From assembly GCA_943736015.1 (NCBI GenBank), contig OX031065.1:44680992-44744991 (forward strand): a stretch of 64,000 nt of DNA, in the 5' to 3' direction. The stretch is from Tridacna crocea (lineage: Eukaryota > Mollusca > Bivalvia > Cardiida > Cardiidae). Positions 30,497 to 41,136 of the stretch are shown here, in pieces; the first letter of the stretch is position 1; each line of letters opens with the position of its first letter. The position numbers were made by a program, and so were the translations under genes. The notes below the pieces were generated by a model. That model did not search any database, was not told the origin of the DNA, and worked only from the letters and a program-made list of their open reading frames with translations.

Positions 30497-31263
30497 CAAC
30501 TAATACTGTCCTTGGTCAGCATATTGTCTGAGAGGAAAAGCAAATGAAGATGAAAACAAAACATATTGTAAATGTAAGGTGTAAGCAACCAATTAGCCTT
30601 TGCTCTTCCTGCAAAAAATAGTAGAGAGACGGGGGGGAGGCATGGGTGGCTGCATTGACATCCCCCTCTGCCTCATCTGCCTCAGGCCCTCCATCATAGA
30701 AATAAGGTCAGTTGTGGATTTTATTTCTATAAAGCACTCAACAAAACCCCATCTTTTTGGAAGGATGTGTATGACCAAGTTCTCTTGGGAAATAGCTTTA
30801 GAAGCATCACATGCCAGAAAAAAACTTTCAGAGGTGTTTTATGCTTGAGAAAATAAGTTTTCTTAGACAGAACGTGTAGTTAAATTGCCCGAATTAAAGC
30901 TGGAGTGTATAGACTGAAGGTTCTCTAGAAGTAATTGACTACACCATAAATGGCAGTGTAGTGCTTCTTTCTTGATTAAGTTTTATGGAGATGGAACAAT
31001 TTAGATGTCAGTCTTTTATTTAACTCTTAGCATGCTACATAGGGCACCTTTAGTAAAAGTGAAGATCAAAATCAGCATATGGCTTTCAGTCTTATCATTG
31101 ATGTACAATGTACACTGTTTATCAAATTCTTACAGTATTCATACAAAAAGTTGCATAGAAACTGCAACAGTAGTTCTTTGTCTAATTATTGACAACCAGC
31201 TTCATTCACTTTCAGTAAAAATGAAAGCAACACTGGTACATGGTGGTCAACTTAGTAACTTAG

Positions 31264-31755
31264 GCCATAAATTGCCAGACCAGAAAACAAGCCATTAGTG
31301 GCCAGACCAAAAAATGTGCCATAAATGGCCTGGAGTTAGAGGGTGGGGGTGCCACAAATGGCCAGGGGATTGGGGTGGGGGATTCATAAATTGCCAGACC
31401 AGAAAACAAGCCATAAGTGGCCAGACCCAAAAATGTGCCATAAATGGCCTGGAGTTAGGGGGTGGGGGTGCCACAAATGGCCAGGGGATTGGGGTGGGGG
31501 GAGTCATAAATTGCCAGACCAGAAAACAAGCCATAAGTGGCCAGACCCAAAAATGTGCCATAAATGGCCTGGAGTTAGGGGGTGGGGGTGCCACAAATGG
31601 CCAGGGGATTGGGGTGGGGGGAGTCATAAATTGCCAGACCAGAAAATATGCCATAAATGGCCAGACAAAAAAATGTGTCCGAAATGGCCAGACCAAAAAA
31701 ACATACTATAAATGGCCAAACTAAAAAGGTGCCATAAATTGCCAGACTAAAAAAC
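31264..31755 (+). repeat. 119-120-bp minisatellite with internal GGCCA subrepeats
   Basis: The block starting GCCAGACCAGAAAACAAGCC recurs at about 31274, 31393, 31513 and 31633. Each unit contains the G-rich GGGGTGGGGG run and CATAAATGGCC-type submotifs that continue alone to 31755. Units are very similar, so expansion looks recent. Because 120 is a multiple of three, long frames stay open on both strands. Confidence 0.9.
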
Positions 31756-31841
31756 AGTATCACCATCCTTTGAGGCAAATATTTTACGAGGTCTTATATA
31801 CTCTAAATATTCCTAAATTGTCATAATGTTTTCAAACATTC

Positions 31842-32067
31842 TTAACTCTCTACCACACAATCCCTACTTTTGATGACCCTGAGAAAGAAGCCTATAGAAA
31901 TATTGTGGGAAAAGAAGAAAATGCTGGTAACCAGCATTTTCTGCTTTTCCCACATTGTTTTCTACTCTTCACAAAAACAAAATTTTCGGTCACTTTTATT
32001 TTGTCATCTGCAAATGCTTTCGATTGGGAGTACAAACCTAACATATCGTCTTTTGGTAATGAGTTAA
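31842..32067 (-). mobile_element. TTAA-A element
   Basis: TTAACTCTCTACCACACAAT to TTTTGGTAATGAGTTAA; the palindrome has AAAGAAGAAAATGCTGGTAA. TTAA is shared with the next copy. Confidence 0.8.
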
Positions 32068-32640
32068 CTCTTTACCACACAAGAAAATTTTAGACTGCTC
32101 CAAATTGAAAGCATTTGCAGGCAACAATATAAAGGTTACTAAAAATAGAAATTTGTTCTTGAAAGGGTAGAAAACACTGGGGGAAAAGGAGAAAATGCTG
32201 GTTACCAGCATTTTCTCCTTTTTCCCAATATAATTTTCTTCGGTTGATTGGGTATGAATTAGAAGGAAATTTATTTCCCTTCACTGTGCATGTAATGTCC
32301 GGGTTGTAGTTAGTGCACGTGCTTTACGTGTTTCTTGCTTACGCGTTGTCATTCAGCTCTGGACGACTGGCCTCTGTGGACGTGGCAAAATTCACTCATT
32401 TCTCGATATAAGAAAAAGCATCGATGGTTCGGGACATATAAAGATACATTCCAAATTCATTTAAAACCCTTGCAATTCACGGGCCACTAGTCCAGGTGCT
32501 ACCAGGCATTTCAATAAAACATTTATTGAACTTGTTGTTGTTTAGTTTGTTACGGACATGGAAGTAGGTTAAGGGAATAGTGTTTTCAAATGACTTCTTT
32601 CTCATTGGTGTCAAAAGTAGGAATTGTGTGGTGATGGGTT
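32064..32640 (+). mobile_element. TTAA-A element interrupted by other sequence
   Basis: TTAACTCTTTACCACACAAG and the palindrome are intact to TTTTTCCCAATA (about 32229). The right arm resumes at about 32577 with AATAGTGTTTTCAAATGACT and ends GTGTGGTGATGGGTTA. Confidence 0.75.
32296..32558 (+). mobile_element. Candidate solo LTR
   Basis: It begins TGTCCGGGTTG and ends TTACGGACA, a short TG...CA inverted terminus (TGTCCG/CGGACA). Inside are a TATA-like ACATATAAAG (about 32437) and AATAAA (about 32515) in the order expected of U3-R-U5. The flanks TGTAA and TGGAA differ by one base. There is no internal retrotransposon sequence. Confidence 0.4.
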
Positions 32641-32823
32641 ATGATGCAAAGTATAATGATGCTTACATGAAGAAGAGGGCATTATTTTGAGAACAAGAGT
32701 GTGTTCTTAATTGTTCATCCCTGTTAAAGTGTCCAATAGACTTGTTATTTCTGTCAGTTATCCTTCCAATACTCTAATAGTTTGACTAAAAGCACATTTT
32801 CATGTTTTGTTACAAGAACACCT

Positions 32824-33232
32824 AATAACTCTTTACCAGACGACAACATTTTAGACTGTTCTAAATTGAAAGCATTAGCAGACCAAAAAATAAACCCTTT
32901 CCCAAATGACAAATTTCAGACTGTCCCAAACTCAAAGTGTATGCAGATGACAATTTTGAATTTTATGAGAATGGCAGAAAGTTTTCTGATACTGGCTAAA
33001 AGACACTGTTGGAAAAGGAGAAATTGCTCGTTATGAGCAATTTCTTATTTTCCCACAGTGCTTTCGAAAGACCTGTACTGCAGACACGTAAAAACCAGGG
33101 CTTGTTTTGGAAAGAGTTAAAATGACTCAAAAACCGATATTTGTATTAGAAAAGGTAGAAAACCTTGTGGGAAAAGGAGAAAATGGTGGTTACCAGTCTT
33201 GAAAACCAGGGATTGTTTGGTAAAGAGGTTAG
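32824..33232 (+). mobile_element. TTAA-A element split by TTAA-C
   Basis: TAACTCTTTACCAGACGACA to CAGACCAAAAAATAAA is broken by TTAA-C and resumes with AATGACTCAAAAACCG. The palindrome's second arm is lost. It ends GTTTGGTAAAGAGGTTA. Confidence 0.75.
32891..33120 (+). mobile_element. TTAA-C element inside TTAA-A
   Basis: CCCTTTCCCAAATGACAAAT to TTTTGGAAAGAGTTAA; centre GAAATTGCTCGTTATGAGCA. The left TTAA is mutated to TAAA. Confidence 0.8.
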
Positions 33233-33466
33233 ATTCCCTCTTAGGCCTAGGCCAATTACCAAATAATCCTCCATTTTAGGGACATGAGAAGAAAAAGTCT
33301 GGAAACATAGAGGGAAATAGAAGAAAAATGTAACCAGATTTTATTCCTTCTCCCTCACTCGGTTGTCTCCCTGTACCATATAGAATATACATGTGTGAAA
33401 TATTGTCTTTTGGTGCTGGTCACTAGCATTTTCTCCTTTTCCCAACATGTTTTCCACCCAGTCTTA

Positions 33467-33697
33467 TATAACCCTTTACTCCATAGATACTCATCTTGAT
33501 GTATCAATGACAGACAGATTTTGAAAGCATTGTGGGAAAAGGATAAATTGCTCGTAACGAGCAATTTCTCCTTTTCCCACAATGTTTTCCACACAATGAG
33601 ATATTTGTATCCTCAATTGTCCATATTTTTGACATCATATCTTTTTTTGCTGCTGAAATGGAAGAGCCTCAAATTGGCATGTCAGGTAAAGGGTTAA
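33467..33697 (-). mobile_element. TTAA-B-like element with a C-like palindrome
   Basis: The left end TAACCCTTTACTCCATAGAT is B type but the centre AAATTGCTCGTAACGAGCAA is C type. The rest of the right arm is novel and ends TCAGGTAAAGGGTTAA. Confidence 0.7.
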
Positions 33698-33711
33698 GCA
33701 ATTCCCATCTT

Positions 33712-36300
33712 ACATGCCCACACGGGTGTATGGAACGCCATAGCTGCCATAAGTTACTGCAATTTGAGGTGTTTTGTTGGTATGAATTTTCACTTTGTCG
33801 AACCATTATTTTAATATGTCTACCTGGCATGTGGTATGCTAAATACATGAAGTTATGGGGTTGAAAGCAATGTTGACTGGTTATACCGTTGTATTATTAT
33901 GTCTTCATATGTTGTTGCTATGTCAAGGAGACATGATGACTTGTCGATTCTTTGTGTTGTTTGGTCAGAAAAGAATGGTGACTTGTCATACAGTTGAATC
34001 ATTATGTTTACACCTTATGTTATTGCGTGAATTAGCAATGCTGACTGGTCGGTAATTTGTGTTGGACGGTTAAAAAACAGTGTTAGTTGGTCAAATGGTT
34101 TTATTGCTATATCTACATGACATTTTGTTGTGTTCATTTGAGGTGTTGCCATGTCGACCCTCTGTGTTGTTGGCTTAAAAAACAAAGTTAAGTGGTCAAA
34201 TGGTCAAGTCACCAATTCTACTCGACACGTTATTGTGTCCGTTGGAAAGGCTGTGTGGTGGACTATTTGTGTTGCCGTGTTCAAATACAAGTTATTATGT
34301 CTGTGTCCTTCGTTACTGTTTACATTGGACATGTTGGTTGGTCGATTCTTATTTTTGTTGGATTTAAAAACAGTGTAAGCTTGTTAAACAGTTGTATTAT
34401 TATGTCTACAAGTCGTGTTATTGCTTTAGTACACTAAGTTGACTGGTTGATCTTCATGTTGTTTGGTTGAGAAATAAAGGTATTATGTCTAAGTGCTACG
34501 TTGTTGTGTTCACGTGACACATTGATTGGTCACTAGTTGTGTTTTTGTGTCACAAAACTAAGCTAGTATGCCTGCATGCGGCGTTATTATAATTATATCC
34601 TATTAACACGATGACATGCTTTGTAGACATATAAGTACAACTATTCCACAACTCAGAATTGCTTTTAACAAATCAAAACAGAAAGTCCACCAGTCAACTT
34701 GTCCAGTGAACGCAACAACATGGCGCGTAGACGTAATAATACATCTTTTTGATAATTTAACTTTGTTGTTTGACCACACAACACTATCAGTCGATCAGTC
34801 AACATGTCAAATGAACACAATAAAAAGCTATGTGAACATAGTAATTCAACCATTAGAGAACCCAAAATTGTTTGGTAACCCAAAGGTATATAGACTAGAC
34901 TAGGCAACATGGCTTATGAACACAATAACATGGCGTAAAGACTAAGTCTTGTTAATTTAACTATCTGACTCGTTAATTTTGTATACTAACCAAACAACAC
35001 CAAAAATCCACCTATTAACATGTCTCATAAACACAACAACGCAGCACGCAGACACAACAACTCAATCTTTTAACTCAGCAATGCAAATAGTCGACCAGTG
35101 AGTATGCTAAATGAACATAACAAGGCAGCATGCAAACATAACAACTTTGATTTTTAACCCAACAACACAAGGACTCAGCCATTCAAGATGTCAAATAAAG
35201 ACAATAAATTGGCGTGTAGACATCATAATACAGCTGTCTGATGAACTGACATTGTTCACAGACCAACCAACACAAAGAATCAACCAGTTAACATTTCTTT
35301 TGAACGCAATAGGATGACATGTAGACATAATGATCTAACTGTTGACAACTCAACTTTGTTTCTTAACCTAAAAACACAAAAGGACGACCGGTCAACATGC
35401 TCGCAAAATCTGAAGGGCCACCTTTAACCTAACAGCGCAAATAATCTACCGGTCAACATGTTATATCAAAACAACAACAACATGGTGTATAGACACAACG
35501 ACACAATTGATTGACAAGCTAACCGTGTTTTTTTAACTCAACGACCCGAATACTAGTCCAGTCAACATAGTTTACGCACAAACAGAAGTAGTAAGGAGAC
35601 ATATATTTATCTTTGTTTTTAACCCAACGAAACAAATAGTTGACCTATCAATATGGCCTATGAACAGATCAACATGGTAATGTAACTCTTGGTACCACGC
35701 TAACGCAACAACACGTCTGATTGACATAGTAAAAAGTTTCGTGTGTTGGACACAATAACACAGCGCATCGACCAAACAGTAACAGAATTTGACAAGTCAT
35801 CTTTGTCTTTCAACATAACAACGCAAAGAAGCAAGCAGATCTCTCATTCCATTAACATTATAAGATAGTGTTGAGGTATAATAAGTATAGATGTCGACAA
35901 CGTAGCATTTATTTCAAACAAATTAAATCATGTATTGAGAAAAGTACTATCTTAGCTGACGAGATAAAGCATTTCATGACACAAAAAAAGTTTGTTTAAA
36001 TACTACAACTCGAAATGTATCAACATATGACAGCTATGGCGTTCCATACGGGTGGCTCAGTGGTGAGCTTGTTGGACTCATGAACTGGTGCTTGTGAGTT
36101 CGATACAGGGTTGAGGGTAACTCTGTCCGGCATATTTTCACCTCACACCTCTGCTGAAGCATGTGAGAAAACTAGTCGTTGGCTTTGGAAAGAAAGTTGT
36201 GTTAGTACTGATGTGAGAAAGCCAGAAAACACTTGTTCATCACCGACTGCCTGGATATGACCTTAGCTGTTAAAATGGCAGACAACAATTGTTAGAATAT
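33712..36300 (+). repeat. SINE-2, split near its head by a 2.3-kb insertion
   Basis: The head GCCCACACGGGTG is at 33716-33728 and resumes at 36048 with ACGGGTGGCTCAGTGGTGAG. It continues through a B-box-like GTGAGTTCGATACAGGG and the core GTGAGAAAACTAGTCGTTGG to GACCTTAGCTGTTAAAATGG. The second copy at 56375-56654 is uninterrupted. Confidence 0.7.
33729..36047. mobile_element. Element built from two facing minisatellite arrays
   Basis: The termini ATGGAACGCCATAGCTG and CAGCTATGGCGTTCCAT are perfect inverted repeats, and ACGGGTG is duplicated on both sides (33722-33728 and 36048-36054). The left half (to about 34600) is a degenerate array of roughly 105-bp units rich in TTGACTGGTC, TTTGTGTTGTTTGGTT and TATTATTATGTCT. 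The right half holds the same units in reverse (GACCAGTCAACATG, GAACACAACAACATGG). G+T and A+C strand bias switches at the midpoint. No coding sequence is visible. Confidence 0.7.
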
Positions 36301-36429
36301 TGTCATCTTTTAAAGAGTTTAGATTTAGCATGGTGAACCCTGCTTGGAATCTCAAACATAACTAGTTGCAGAATTTTCCTTGATCCCCATATCACTCTGA
36401 TTCTGGACTCCTAATTTGGTAAGTTGTTT

Positions 36430-36637
36430 ATCCTGTTACCAAACGACAATATTTTAGACTGGGCCAAATTGAAAGCGTTTGCAGACGACAAAATAAAAGT
36501 GACTGAAAATATAAAAATTTGTCTTGTGAAGGGTAGAAAACATTGTGGTTAGCAGCATTTTCTCCTTTTCCCACAATGTTTTCTAAAGGCTTCTTTCTCA
36601 GTGGCGTCAAAAGTAGGGATTGTGTGGTAATGGGTTA
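36430..36637 (+). mobile_element. TTAA-A element, palindrome arm shortened
   Basis: ATCCTGTTACCAAACGAC opens it. AAAACATTGTGG jumps directly to TTAGCAGCATTTTCTCC, so most of the first palindrome arm is deleted. It ends GTGTGGTAATGGGTTA. Confidence 0.75.
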
Positions 36638-36699
36638 TGCGCTCCAACCTGTACCAAGCAAGCATACAAGGAACACATAATACTGTAGCAATACATGCT

Positions 36700-36945
36700 C
36701 GCTAAGGACAGGTGGCTGCTGAACTTTTAACAACCCTGAAGAAAACATCTTTTGAAAACATTGTGGGAAAACCAGAAAGTGTGTGTAATCAACATCTGCA
36801 CTTTTTCCCACATTTTTTTATATCCTTCCTAAAACCAGTTACATTATTTGTATCTTAATTTTTTTTTTGTTAGCAAGATTAATGCTTTCAAGTTAGACAT
36901 GTCTAAACTGCAAGTGTTTCAGTTTTGTAAATGGATCAAAACTGC
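36700..36945 (-). mobile_element. Decayed TTAA-A element
   Basis: ACAACCCTGAAGAAAAC, GAAAACATTGTGGGAAAACC and ACTTTTTCCCACATTTT remain. Confidence 0.45.
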
Positions 36946-36990
36946 AGGTACAGTTCAATTCATTTTACCTTGAACTCAAGGTATACTTGC

Positions 36991-37219
36991 TTAACCCTTT
37001 ACCACACAGTCCTTACTTTTGACGACCCTGAGAAAGAAGCCTTTACTAAACATTGTAGGAAAAGGAGAAAATGCTGGTAACCAGCATTTTCCCCTTTTCC
37101 CACAATGTTTTCCACTCTTCACAAAACAAATTTCAAATTTTCAGTCACTTTAATTTTGTCGTCAGCCAATGCTTTCATTTTGGACAAGCCTAAAATATTC
37201 TCATTTGCTAATGAGTTAA
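36991..37219 (-). mobile_element. TTAA-A element
   Basis: TTAACCCTTTACCACACAGT to ATTTGCTAATGAGTTAA. TTAA is shared with the next copy, which is inverted relative to it. Confidence 0.85.
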
Positions 37220-37444
37220 CTCTTTACCACATGAGAAATTTTTAGACTGGTCCAAATTGAAAGCATTTGCAGATGACAAAATAAAGGTGACTGAAAAATT
37301 GAAATTCATTCTGGGAAGGGTAGAAAACAATGTGGGAAAAGGAAAAAATGATGGTTTCCAGCATTTTCTCCTTTTCTCACAGTGTTTTCAAAAGGCTTCT
37401 TTCTCAGGGGCGTCAAAAGTAGGGATTGTGTGGTAATGGGTTAA
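37216..37444 (+). mobile_element. TTAA-A element, middle of a chain of three
   Basis: TTAACTCTTTACCACATGAG to GTGTGGTAATGGGTTAA; the centre AATGATGGTTTCCAGCATTT has two changes. Confidence 0.85.
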
Positions 37445-37647
37445 CCCTTTACCAGATGACAAGATTTTATCCTTGTCCATATTGAAAACACTTGCAGATG
37501 ACAGTTTCAGTGTGGCTCAAAGGGTACAATTTTACCTTGGTATGGTAGAAAACATTGTGTTTACCAGCATTTTCTCTTTTTACCACAATGTTTTCAAAAG
37601 GCTTCTTTTCCAGGATTGTTAAAAAGTTGTGCAGTAATACAGGTTGA
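37441..37647 (+). mobile_element. TTAA-A element, one palindrome arm deleted
   Basis: TTAACCCTTTACCAGATGAC. AAACATTGTGT joins TTACCAGCATTTTCTC directly. The right end GTGCAGTAATACAGGTT is worn. Confidence 0.65.
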
Positions 37648-37702
37648 CTGCTGTATAGAGGTAACGTTTTAGACAGGTTTCACTGTATTTCAAGAACAGT
37701 GG

Positions 37703-37930
37703 TTAACCCTTTCCCAAGCAAGCCCTGGTTTTTACGTGTCTGCAGTAAAACTTTTTCGAAAACGCTGTGGGAAAAGGAGAAACTGCACGTAACTAGCAAT
37801 TTCTCCTTTTCCCACAGTGTTTTCTACCCTTTTTGAGAACTTCCTGCCATTTTCTCCAAATCTAAAATTGTCGTCTGCAAACTCTTTTGGTTTGGAAGAG
37901 TCCAAAATTTGTCGTTTGGGAAAGGGTTAA
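37703..37930 (-). mobile_element. TTAA-C element
   Basis: TTAACCCTTTCCCAAGCAAG to TCGTTTGGGAAAGGGTTAA; centre AACTGCACGTAACTAGCAAT. Confidence 0.85.
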
Positions 37931-38093
37931 TGAGTAAGAAATTGTCTCGTGAGAGCATAAAGAGCAAAATGGCCTTGTTGTTTTAAATCTTTATACTTTG
38001 TAAGAGTGTTTGTTTGAACTCTGTCACGTTGTTTACAGTTGGGTAATAGATGGTGGATGTTGACAAGTACTTTCTTTTATCTCTAAGTTTTAA

Positions 38094-38302
38094 ATCAACT
38101 CTTTACCTAACAAATGAATTCTAGACTTGTTTCAATTTAAGGCATTTACAGCAAAAAATTAGATATGCCAGCCAGAAGTAGTGATATTTGACTTTGGGAA
38201 AAGGAGAAAATGTTGGTCACCAGTATTTATTCCTTTTCCAACTATGTTTTTAAGTCTTCTATACAGGGTCTATAAAACTCTGTATGGTGTCGTGAAGGGT
38301 TT
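38094..38302 (+). mobile_element. Diverged TTAA-A element
   Basis: CAACTCTTTACCTAACAAAT, centre AATGTTGGTCACCAGTATTT, end GGTGTCGTGAAGGGTTTA. Confidence 0.6.
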
Positions 38303-39220
38303 ACATAATTATGGTGGGGGGTTTCCAATTCCTTGCCAAAAATAAAAAAATCAAAGTACTGATAGTACTGAAGGCCAGGAAATTGAGGATACGAAACAAC
38401 ACATGAGGTCAATTTTAATTAATACAAACAGGTAGACGGACAGGGATACAAGCGGATTCCACTAAGCCCCTGGAATTCTTAGTTTTATCAGGAAATTTTG
38501 AACTGATACTAGAAAGCACCAGCCAGAAACTAATTAAGCCAGAGCTAGGCATGTGCTCACAGTTATGGGGTGCTTGATAATGGCTTAGAATACTTAGTAA
38601 TTTGTCGTGCTTGTAAACAATCCCAAATCAAAATTGAACCGTATTCAGTCGGCGCAATACCAACTTTGGTTATCTAAATTTTCTGAGACATGTGATGTCT
38701 TGTAGTCCTGAATGACGTTATTTTTTACATTTATGACGCAAGAACATATTTATTTTTATTGATTTCAATGAAAATACATGTAATATAGATATCAAGGTAA
38801 AATGTAATGAATAATAAAGATTGGAGTGATATTGCAGTTGGTCATGTTGTCTCTACCTTCCACAAGTCGACGAAATTTTTAACCGGTCATATTTGAAGGA
38901 AGTTGTAGATGAAAATCCAAAGTAGTTCTTCATGTACATTGAAAAATAAGATTTTGGGGAAATTGGGAGGAATTGCTTGTTACAAGCAAATTCTCTTTTA
39001 GCCAAAATATTTTCTCAATAAAATACTGTTAAAAGGTTGGATTGTTTTAGGAAAACGATTAGGCTCGGTTTTCCTATTTTACTTGCCTATTTTACGGACA
39101 AGTCACAGTGACTTGAGCTTCGATACTTATATCTACATAATATAAAAAGATGTTAATCCTAATTCATAATCGTTGTCCAAGGACAACTTGTGTCAAGCCT
39201 GCGAACACTTGACTCTCAAG
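38303..39220. other. Non-coding; a small palindromic relic at about 38930-39060
   Basis: No coding signal is seen. GGAATTGCTTGTTACAAGCA with worn arms suggests an old TTAA-C-type copy; nothing else is recognised. Confidence 0.35.
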
Positions 39221-39500
39221 CTTGACCTAGACCCAGGACCTGAATAAATGTTTCAAAGGGAACTTCTGCTCATGATGGAGAACAATGCATTATGCTAATT
39301 TATATCGGAATCTATCCAAAAATGTAGGAGTTATGGTTCGGACCAAAAAAAGTGGCCGTCAATGTGGCCTTAATCTTGAACCTACTTGAACAGATGTTTC
39401 AAATGGCACATCTAACCGTGATGAAAGTCAATTGTGCCAAATTATTTTGAAATCCATCCACAATTGTAGAAGTTATGAACCGGAAATATCCCGAAAGCCC
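39221..39500 (+). repeat. Two tandem units of a roughly 148-bp dispersed repeat
   Basis: CTTGACCTAGACCCAGGACC (39221) and CTTAATCTTGAACCTACTTG (39369) each start a unit containing GTTTCAAA(T/G)GG, CATGATGG/CGTGATGA, TGAAATC(C/T)ATCCA-type and GTAG(A/G)AGTTATG motifs. I know comparable repeats from bivalves. Confidence 0.55.
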
Positions 39501-39579
39501 TAGTGAACACTAGACATGTGTGTGTCAGAGACACTGATGCCCCAGCTAAATGGTATTGGTCACGGGTATGTCATATGAC

Positions 39580-39608
39580 ACTTGTAGAGAGAGAGAGAGA
39601 GAGAGAGA
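39580..39608 (+). repeat. (GA)n microsatellite
   Basis: A run of GAGAGAGA of roughly 22 bases. Confidence 0.9.
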
Positions 39609-39934
39609 TGAAAAAAAAAATGCATTAAATGACAAGCGAACGACTACAGATAAAAAATATAAGCATTTATTTGGTTTCAAATCAAAGTCAATCAAAGACA
39701 TTTTTAAGAATCACACAGGTGTAATCTATTTGTGACAGGTGTAAAAGTGTGAAATACATCTTATCAGTGTGAAATAGCCAATAAACAATGACAAAACTAC
39801 CAAATAACTCTTGGATAAAGGAAACTAAAATACACAGAATTTAAATACTAAAGACAACGAAATTTCAAAAATATTTTTATAAACAACTTGATTAACGATA
39901 TGGATGAAATTTGATGGTGGGGTCGATTTTTTAA

Positions 39935-40065
39935 AAAATTTTATTTGGGGACGATTTCACCAAAGAAATCGTATCCAGGGGACGATTTCTCCGGAGTGAT
40001 AAACATAACATGGGCCAAGCAGTTTGGGGACGATTTCTCCAGGGGCCGATTTCTCCAGCATTCCG
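39935..40065 (-). repeat. GGGGACGATTTCTCC repeat block
   Basis: GGGGACGATTTC occurs three times in about 80 bp, with GGGGCCGATTTCTCCAGC closing the block. The inverted form CTGGAGAAATCGTCCCC is at about 61303. Probably a transposon terminus with repeated binding sites. Confidence 0.45.
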
Positions 40066-40607
40066 CTGTTCAAGTACCCTAGATTTAGTCGATATACATA
40101 AGAAAAAGTGATAAACATAACACTGGCCAATATTCTATATGTAGTTTGCTTTATTTACAATCGCATTTTAGCGGAGACTTGTTTTGTGACACACATGTTC
40201 AAATGTCAACACAACGTTACAGACAAACTCCGAGCAGAGTCGTCGTTCGTTAATCTCACCATACCTGAAGGTGAATGATCCGGAGTGCAAGAGAGAACGT
40301 TATAGATATTAACCGTATATAGCGTGTAAGAATACACAACTGTCGGATAAAGCCAAGTTCATTAGGTTACGCCTTTATTAGGTCAGTGTTAATGACAAAA
40401 ATGGGATAAAAAACACACACTCGTCAGTTATTAAAGGATTGTAATACCCTTGCAATTCCATGGCATTTTGCAGATGAAAGCTTTGAGGAAAGGAAAACAT
40501 TCACACCGTGTGATAAGCAATCTCTGTATCTACTTGGGAAACTAGTTGTTTTGGCGGACTCCCTTGAGAGGGATTCCCTGTCCTAAAAATCAGACAAGAT
40601 CATGTGC

Positions 40608-41067
40608 TGATCTCTTTACCAAACAACAAAATTGTAGACTAGTCCAAATTGAAAGCATTAAATTTTGCAGACGACAAAAAATTTTTTAATCAAATATTGA
40701 AATTGCATTTGGGAAGGGTAGATTAACATTGTGGGAAAAGGAGAAAATGCTGGTTACCAGCATTTTCTCCTTTTCCCACAATGTTTTCAGTTTAACCCTT
40801 TCCCAAACGACAAATTTTGAACTCTTCCAAACCAAAAGAGTTTGCAGATGACAATTTAAGATTTGGAGAAAATGGCAGAAAGTTCTCATAAAGGGTAGAA
40901 AACACTGGGGGAAAAGGAGAAATTGCTTGTTACGAGCAATTTTTCCTTTTTCCACAGTGTTTTCAAAAGAATTTTACTGCAGACACGTAAAAACCAGGGC
41001 TTGTTTCGGAAAGGGTTAAGCTCTCTTCCTCAGGGTTGTAAAAATCGGGAGTCTGTGGTAAAGAGTG
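40608..41067 (+). mobile_element. TTAA-A element split by TTAA-C
   Basis: CTCTTTACCAAACAACAAAA, a perfect palindrome, then a break at TTTTCAGTTTAA (40795). It resumes at 41020 with GCTCTCTTCCTCAGGG and ends GTCTGTGGTAAAGAGT. Confidence 0.75.
40792..41019 (+). mobile_element. TTAA-C element inside TTAA-A
   Basis: TTAACCCTTTCCCAAACGAC to GTTTCGGAAAGGGTTAA; centre AAATTGCTTGTTACGAGCAA. TTAA is on both sides. Confidence 0.85.
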
Positions 41068-41136
41068 AAAGACATCATGTACAACAAAGTAGTATTTTCA
41101 GTCAAGTTGATTTTGTAGCATTTTATATTGCTTTCA

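Noticed and set aside
31295..31724. Long open frames on both strands with a repeated CHKWPG-type or PPPPNSRPF-type peptide
   Set aside because: They are produced by a 119-120-bp minisatellite whose length is nearly a multiple of three; both strands are open at once and there is no start or splice context.
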